Of a DNA stretch of 64,000 nt, positions 59,075 to 64,000 are shown one piece after another. The notes under the pieces were generated by a model. It did not search any database and had not been told where the DNA came from. It saw only the letters and a list, made by a program, of their open reading frames with translations. The first letter of the stretch is position 1; the number at the start of each line of letters is the position of its first letter. Origin of the DNA: Conoideocrella luteorostrata. Its lineage: Eukaryota; Ascomycota; Sordariomycetes; Hypocreales; Clavicipitaceae. The position numbers and the translations under genes were made by a program. The DNA is taken from NCBI GenBank assembly GCA_032433595.1, contig JASWJB010000044.1, positions 1-64,000 on the forward strand, in the 5' to 3' direction.

Positions 59075-59917
59075 AGTGTAGACGACGAACGTGCTGCGGA
59101 CTATCACGCCTTTACCGGTTGGGCAGTCGCAGCCTTGTGCGCACTAGTGATGCTTGGACCTCAACTCCGTCTACGGAAGGAAGCGTGGAGTTGCCTTGAG
59201 GAACAAAAGGCCGGTTATCTAGACAAGATGACCGTGATAAGAATCTCCCAGGTAAGTTAGAGCCAGTGGTGCAGAAGTCGCGATCCAGAGCCAGCAGTAG
59301 ATACTGTTGAGCCGTTGCAGGTGGTGAGCTCCCGAACGAGAGAAGCCGTAACATCGTGACAAACAGGGGCCACGTCACTCGATTCCGTGCCGTACGACGC
59401 GGGTAGGAGCGAAAAGAGCAAGTCGTGGTCATGATTTGTTTAACGGCTGCGGGAACGCATATGTTGTAAGAGCAATTAGCCGGAGCGGTCAAGCCCTTTC
59501 TAAATACTTTGCAGGGACAACACAAGCCGTGCGAGCCGTGGTAAGCCTGTAGCCATCAAGAAGCCATAAAGGTTCCCTAGGTTGAAGGATATGCATTAAC
59601 GAGATAAGTCGAAGGCGAAGCAGTTTCGAGGTTGGATGAGAATATGCAACCAATCCTGGACGCAATACTTCATGTCAATCTTGAGGGGGGGAGGTTTAAT
59701 AATATGGTCTAGACTGTTCCTGTCAGGGACCACCACCTGCGAGGGCATTCAGTGATCCCCGCCGGGCCGTGGAACTAGTGACGCTGTCAAACGGAGCATG
59801 TTACAAATGTGTTACGGATCACAGTGAGCCGGTTACGGATTCTGACCTGTGGAGATATCGTGAGACAACCTTCCGGGTCTGATGACGGAATTCATAGATA
59901 GTAGTCATCTATAAGAA
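59075..59917. other. Decayed region without a gene
   Basis: This stretch has no supportable gene. A minus-strand frame of 137 codons (59112-59525) has no recognisable motif. GTTACGGAT occurs twice, near 59811 and 59833, and the segment from about 59810 may be the left part of an LTR that ends at 59999. Confidence 0.45.
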
Positions 59918-59999
59918 GAGGTCTAATTCCTCGTCAATTAGATAGAATACAAGGACAATTCCACTGCTTAGATCTTCCATAGCTGCTCACTTCGTGACA
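59918..59999 (+). repeat. Dispersed repeat, copy 2 (LTR-end-like)
   Basis: The segment begins GAGGTCTAATTCC and ends GCTCACTTCGTGACA, matching 54111-54192. It abuts the truncated end of the UstYa-like pseudogene, as if an insertion removed the last exon. Confidence 0.6.
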
Positions 60000-60854
60000 A
60001 TCAGTAGAGCACTGTGTTTTCCCTTTGTCAGAATTGTGGCGTATTCGGACTTTGGCGGACTCACCATGATGCTCTGTCTAATGTGGTCCACGCAGTGGTC
60101 AAGATGCTTAATACCCAGCAGATTGTGCTCGTTGGTCATGTCGACCTCGCTGTACAAACCACGCTGCACGAGATTCTGGATTTCTGTTAGCTCAAAACGC
60201 AAGACTCTGTGGCCGAAAAATTGGGGGGTGTAGGAACGGAATGGCCTTACTAGACAGTGCAGGAGATGGAAGACGGAAAGCTGCACGATGTAACCTCCTC
60301 TTTGTCAGGGATTGGCAAGGTCTTGTTGGGGAGATGGCATGCTTCGTCTGTAATGATTCTCGAGATGCCAACTAATTTGCACACCACGAAGTGAGAGGCT
60401 GAAACACTTGATTGGTAGCAGGAACCCTCCGGCGTGATACTTACAATTGTAAAGGCTCTAACACAGGTGATTGTTCGTCTCGGACGGAGGTCCCTGGAAT
60501 AGAGACTACTGAATGCCGAAGCCACTAGAGAAAAACGACGCCGACGCTTCACAACGCGCTCGAAGCGGGGGCTAATACATGGGTTTATTTAGGCTAATTC
60601 TGGACTTCTCAGAGGGGTAACTCACAGTACGGCGCCTCGCCAAGTCTGTTGTTACGACTCGACGCAACAGCAAGGACGACATTCAACAGAATAGACAGAA
60701 TTAGGCCGGCAAAGAGAACCATCTTACGAAAACGAGTTCGTCATTGGAGTGCTCTTTTGACATCTTTGAAGTTCTCGTCGACTATTGGCGTCAACTGCTC
60801 GAGAGGGTAACTCTCCTGTCTTTGTTCCAGGCGACTATACCTAGGGTAAACCAT
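60000..60854 (-). pseudogene. UstYa-like (DUF3328) oxidase pseudogene
   Basis: From an ATG at 60854 the frame reads MVYPRYSRLEQ and on to VKRALQ, then hits a TGA at 60741-60743 (CGA to TGA would explain it), and continues RTRFRKMVLFAGLILSILLNVVLAV, the N-terminal membrane helix of UstYa proteins. Further downstream LVGISRIITDEACHLPNKTLPIPD appears in one frame and GGYIVQLSVFHLLHCL in another, showing a frameshift. After an intron the second family motif is intact: KHLDHCVDHIRQSIM, matching HxxHCxDxLRQ. A donor follows (GTGAGT at 60064) but the last exon is missing, and a repeat ends at 59999. UstYa-type proteins oxidise and cyclise fungal ribosomal peptides. This copy is dead by at least one stop, one frameshift and a truncation. 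Confidence 0.8.
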
Positions 60855-61455
60855 TTCGGGGCAAAGTACTCCGCAAGAGGGATTCTCAAATTCTGCTCAA
60901 GCATGCAAGGAAGCTGGTTTTTTTGCTACTGGTCTTTCTTCACTGGTTAAATAGACTTGAATGAGACCGAGTTCTTCGGGTACTTGGGGTAAGAAAGCAC
61001 CAATTGCGACTTACTGTTGGTGATGCACTTCGTCCTTCCGCATAACCCTGCGCGTTTTCGTTTGGTGTGACCGCTTATCAACATCACCTCTCACGTTGTA
61101 CAATGCAGGCAGAGACAACTCATCGCAACGGAGGGTGTCTGGAGAATACCGTGGAGTGTTATCCGTGTATTTGTTCTTATAGATTCAAATTAGGGCATAC
61201 CACCAACACAGACGGTTTCTGGGCAAAACATTAGTGGGGCGGTATACCTTATCTCCTATATCTACAGATACAGATGATATGAGATGCATTATTACTCTGT
61301 TGGGCTTTTATTGCAGCACTCTTGCGGCCTGCAGTCAAATAACCTCCTCGAAGTAATGGCCAAGATATAATAATAACTTGCTTCATTGAAATAGCCTGGA
61401 CGGGCACGCTTCTTGAGCACCAGCTCTTATTTTTATCTCCAGATTATCAGTAAAC
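60855..61455. other. Spacer between UstYa pseudogene and peptide remnant
   Basis: This 600-bp stretch separates the two remnants, which point away from each other, and could be their old divergent promoter region. It is A+T-rich to the right. No gene is seen. Confidence 0.5.
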
Positions 61456-61459
61456 CGGC

Positions 61460-61796
61460 AAGTCTTTCGTCGAATTGCGATTCTCCGCAGTTGATATCGT
61501 TGCTCTTGTGGCCGCCGCATCCGGCGTGCCGTTGTCGCACAAGTCACATACGGTTGACCACTCCAACACTCGCAGCGACTGGGGTTACCAGTTACCAGAA
61601 CAAGGCCAGTGACCATGTTACCGTTGACGGCTCCAACACTCGCAGTGACTGGGTCACTAGTTACCCCAAAAAGGATAGCAGTAATTCTGCCCCTTCGAAG
61701 AGTGTTGACAAGCTTGTTCTGGGGCAATGGGTGCGTCTACATACCCCTCCTTGGATTGCCAGCGGACGCTTAATATCCTTGTGCTCACCACACTAA
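61460..61796 (+). pseudogene. Frameshifted secreted-peptide remnant with two tandem repeats
   Basis: A signal-peptide-like start (KSFVELRFSAVDIVALVAAA, lacking an ATG) leads to GVPLSHKSH and a first repeat TVDHSNTRSDW at 61550. One extra G at 61583 shifts the frame; correcting for it by comparison, the next residues VTSYQNKASDHV lead straight to a second repeat TVDGSNTRSDWVTSYPKK at 61620. The two units are 70 nt apart, 23 codons plus the extra base. The frame then runs to TAA at 61794-61796. The layout (signal peptide, short repeats each ending in Lys-containing sites) recalls secreted peptide precursors cut by kexin, including those matured by UstYa proteins, and a UstYa pseudogene lies 0.6 kb away. 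This is an inference; only one dibasic site is visible. Confidence 0.5.
61550..61688 (+). repeat. Two tandem 69/70-bp repeat units
   Basis: Units starting at 61550 and 61620 share about 40 nearly identical bases (TCCAACACTCGCAG and surroundings) before diverging. They encode the SNTRSDWVTSY-type peptide repeat of the remnant described for 61460-61796. Confidence 0.75.
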
Positions 61797-63592
61797 TATA
61801 TAGACCCCACCTGGACCAGCTTACTTAAAGCTGGACTACTCGCCTATTTACCATGAGCATCTCATTACCTTAACTTCTGGGGAACTCATGTATCAAGATA
61901 GCCTCGGCGGTGTAATGGGAGCCATAACTCGCTTTCTTAATATCTAGGATGAAATATAAGCAATGCCGCCGCGGAAATGTCATGTATCTAAAAAGCACAG
62001 GGGGGGTAGGGGGGGAAGCAACTTAAGGTCTGATAGTGTTAAGATTAGCAGCCAGCTAGTTTTGTTGGCTTCCTCAGAAGGAATAAATTTTGATGCGCTA
62101 ACGCACACATCTACTGCGATACGTAATCTAGATAATATGGGAATTTAACCGCTTCGAGTGAAACCCGTTCAGTCAGATACCTATCCAGATGTTTACTCAT
62201 AGACCAGTGGGTATTATGAATATCCTCCGGCTTCATGTTTGCCCCCCAACGAGACATGTAGAAACAAGTCGGCGACACGCCCTCGAGAAACTAGTGCTAC
62301 GCAGCCAACTTCCCACAGCCGTGAATATCGGCCGATCTTAGGAGCCTTGCTGATCGGCTTTCCTTGTCCATCATCATAGTAACTGTCCAGTTCACCTTTC
62401 CCAAAGTTGCTGAATATATCATCGTCACTAAGATTATCGTCACTAGTAAACCTGTCAATTGACAATGCCATCGTTATCATAGATTTCATAGAAGATTCAG
62501 GAGATGTAGAGGAGCATCTTAGAGGTCTGCGCTGCGAGTTGATTTCGAAGGCTGCTATTGTATAAAGCGTTAAAAATACGAATTACTGTGAGAAGAAAAT
62601 ATTATATTAATGACGAACATTTCATTTTCCAGGATGGTGCGAGCTTTATGTACCACCGAAAATGTCGTAGTAGCTCTGTGATGCCTCAGTTCGTTGGCCA
62701 CTATACCATAGTCTTGTTGCTCGCGTTGTGGACATCTCCACTATTAGAGCTCCCGTCGTTTTTCCATTTCACGTCCAACTTCCCGTATCTCCCAATTCCC
62801 AACCACCGGCCGGTTTCCAACCCCGATACGACTTTCCTTCCCTCCTGTACTTTGTCGACCCAAGGCGCACACCCGCCACACACGTATGCCGATGTCTGAC
62901 ACATAACCAGCAATGTCAACTCAATTCTGTAGAGAGCTTCGGAAGAAGCTCTCTTTAGTTCATAGAGATCTTCTGTTTGACGAGATCAAATAGTCTAAGA
63001 GTTTGATAATGCGTTATCAAGCGTCAAAGCTCTTTAGCAAAGGAATTCAAGCATGATAGGCACAAGACCTTTGCTCCGAACAAAGACACCATTTGAGAAT
63101 GAAGGGAAACTTGCGGATCCACTCATACAAGCGGGATAGAACCCTTCTTATAGCTAATTCATTTGATCTGACTAATCCGGTCAAGCCCAGCATCTCGCGT
63201 GAGTTGTTCCCGCTACCCTAGAGGCTCTCTTCCGCCCACACTACGTAGCTGAGCCACACCGCGAATGCGACCAAACGTAAACGCCGACTAGATAAATATT
63301 AAAGCCTTAGACAGAAGAGGGGGCAATAAAATGTGTGCTAAGAATACTATAACTAAAGCTCAAGGACCTACTGTGGGCATTCTTGTATGTGCGTGGCTAT
63401 GTCTAAGCAACATAGCAAGTTAAGCGATTTAGACCTAGGGCTTATTAGTTAGGCTAGCTAAAGGCATAGACCAAATGATCAAAGCAAGAAGAAAGGCTTA
63501 AATTATCCTAATAGGGAAAGTCTTATAGTAAATAGCAGGGCTTGGTTACCTTCGCCGACGCTAAGGATAGCAGCTAGCAGTGGAGACACTTT
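61797..63592. other. A+T-rich region without a gene
   Basis: No gene is supported in this 1.8-kb stretch. A 91-codon minus-strand frame at 62214-62489 is acidic at its N-terminus but unrecognised. A perfect 10-bp hairpin (AGAGAGCTTC ... GAAGCTCTCT, 62931-62954) lies downstream. From about 63270 the sequence is rich in TTAG, CTAA and TAG words, as expected of DNA altered by repeat-induced point mutation. Confidence 0.5.
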
Positions 63593-63955
63593 TGTGAAGA
63601 CTAGAGATGCTCGTTAGGACAATTAGTGCCGTAAATAGCTAGGAAGGTCACAAAACATAATTACAAGGCTGTCACACAAAAAATGGCGTAGCCAGAGGCC
63701 ACTTTTAATGTGTAGTTACGACCCTTAAATAGGCTCATATTTTCCTGTGACAAAGGCATAACTACAAGGTCAGATCAGAAGGTTAGATTACAAGGCTACG
63801 AGGATTCGACACCTAAAAAGTAACATAAGGAGAAAGCTTTAGGCTCTTTAGGAAGTTAAGAATCAAAACAACAATTAGTATTAATTTAATTCAATCCTTC
63901 TATTCCTATTAATTTCCACGGCTAATAAATTGCTCAAAGTGCTTATGACGCAACA
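63593..63955 (+). mobile_element. LTR-like repeat, copy 2
   Basis: This copy starts TGTGAAGACTAG and ends ATGACGCAACA, matching 57720-57945 at both ends and in internal blocks, with an extra internal segment of about 130 bp. Heavy C-to-T and G-to-A type differences fit repeat-induced point mutation. It may belong to an element that continues past the window edge. Confidence 0.5.
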
Positions 63956-64000
63956 ATTTTTGGACTAGCTAAATAACGCAAGACTAGATTATTTCTTTGA

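Noticed and set aside
59112..59525. 137-codon frame considered as a gag remnant following the solo LTR
   Set aside because: It is on the opposite strand, shows no zinc knuckle or protease motif, and the LTR has its target duplication immediately downstream, so no internal region follows.
62931..62954. Perfect short hairpin (10-bp stem) considered as a terminator or transposon end
   Set aside because: No gene or element lies next to it, and a single hairpin of this size is expected by chance in a large genome.

Overview
The window comes from a filamentous ascomycete. Genes carry short introns (about 50-130 nt, one near 370 nt) with GTRNGT donors and CAG/TAG acceptors. The gene set (fungal Zn2Cys6 regulator, NmrA, ERG2, Ies1, Pom34, HET-domain protein, DUF7708-NACHT protein, UstYa-like protein) is typical of Sordariomycetes, most likely Hypocreales; species cannot be fixed from the sequence alone. 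All gene models below are splice models read by eye and checked for reading-frame phase.

Layout. 1-5.7 kb: no supported gene. 5.7-15.8 kb: a compact housekeeping block with a secreted/one-pass membrane protein, a Derlin (Dfm1-like), a small conserved membrane protein, RFC subunit 4 and FCF1 sharing a 311-bp divergent promoter, and a six-exon Zn2Cys6 transcription factor. 15.8-21 kb: a 5-kb gap without a gene, whose right end probably holds the leader of nmrA. 21-39 kb: nmrA, a PTR2 peptide transporter, ERG2 (C-8 sterol isomerase), the INO80 subunit Ies1 divergent from the nucleoporin Pom34, a tRNA-Gly(CCC), a small secreted protein, a membrane-anchored RING protein and a GNAT acetyltransferase, separated by 0.5-3 kb spacers.

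39.5-53.8 kb looks accessory: an intact 8-exon DUF7708-NACHT-C2H2 receptor-like protein (NLR/STAND architecture), a convergent membrane protein of unknown function, a HET-domain protein with a GC-AG intron, and a 10-exon SNF2/RING helicase. These are families linked to fungal non-self recognition and genome defence; joint action is only inferred.

54-64 kb is decayed and repeat-rich. After a Thr-rich secreted protein gene the sequence becomes A+T-rich and holds a solo LTR with a perfect 5-bp target duplication, two related LTR-like copies, a shared 82-nt repeat, an APH-kinase pseudogene inside a 31-bp inverted repeat, a UstYa (DUF3328) pseudogene, and next to it a frameshifted secreted-peptide remnant with two 23-residue tandem repeats. 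The last two together could be the remains of a dikaritin-type RiPP locus, which is the most interesting hypothesis here. A second window-wide signal is the 9-mer TACTCCGTA, found at least 15 times and only between genes.
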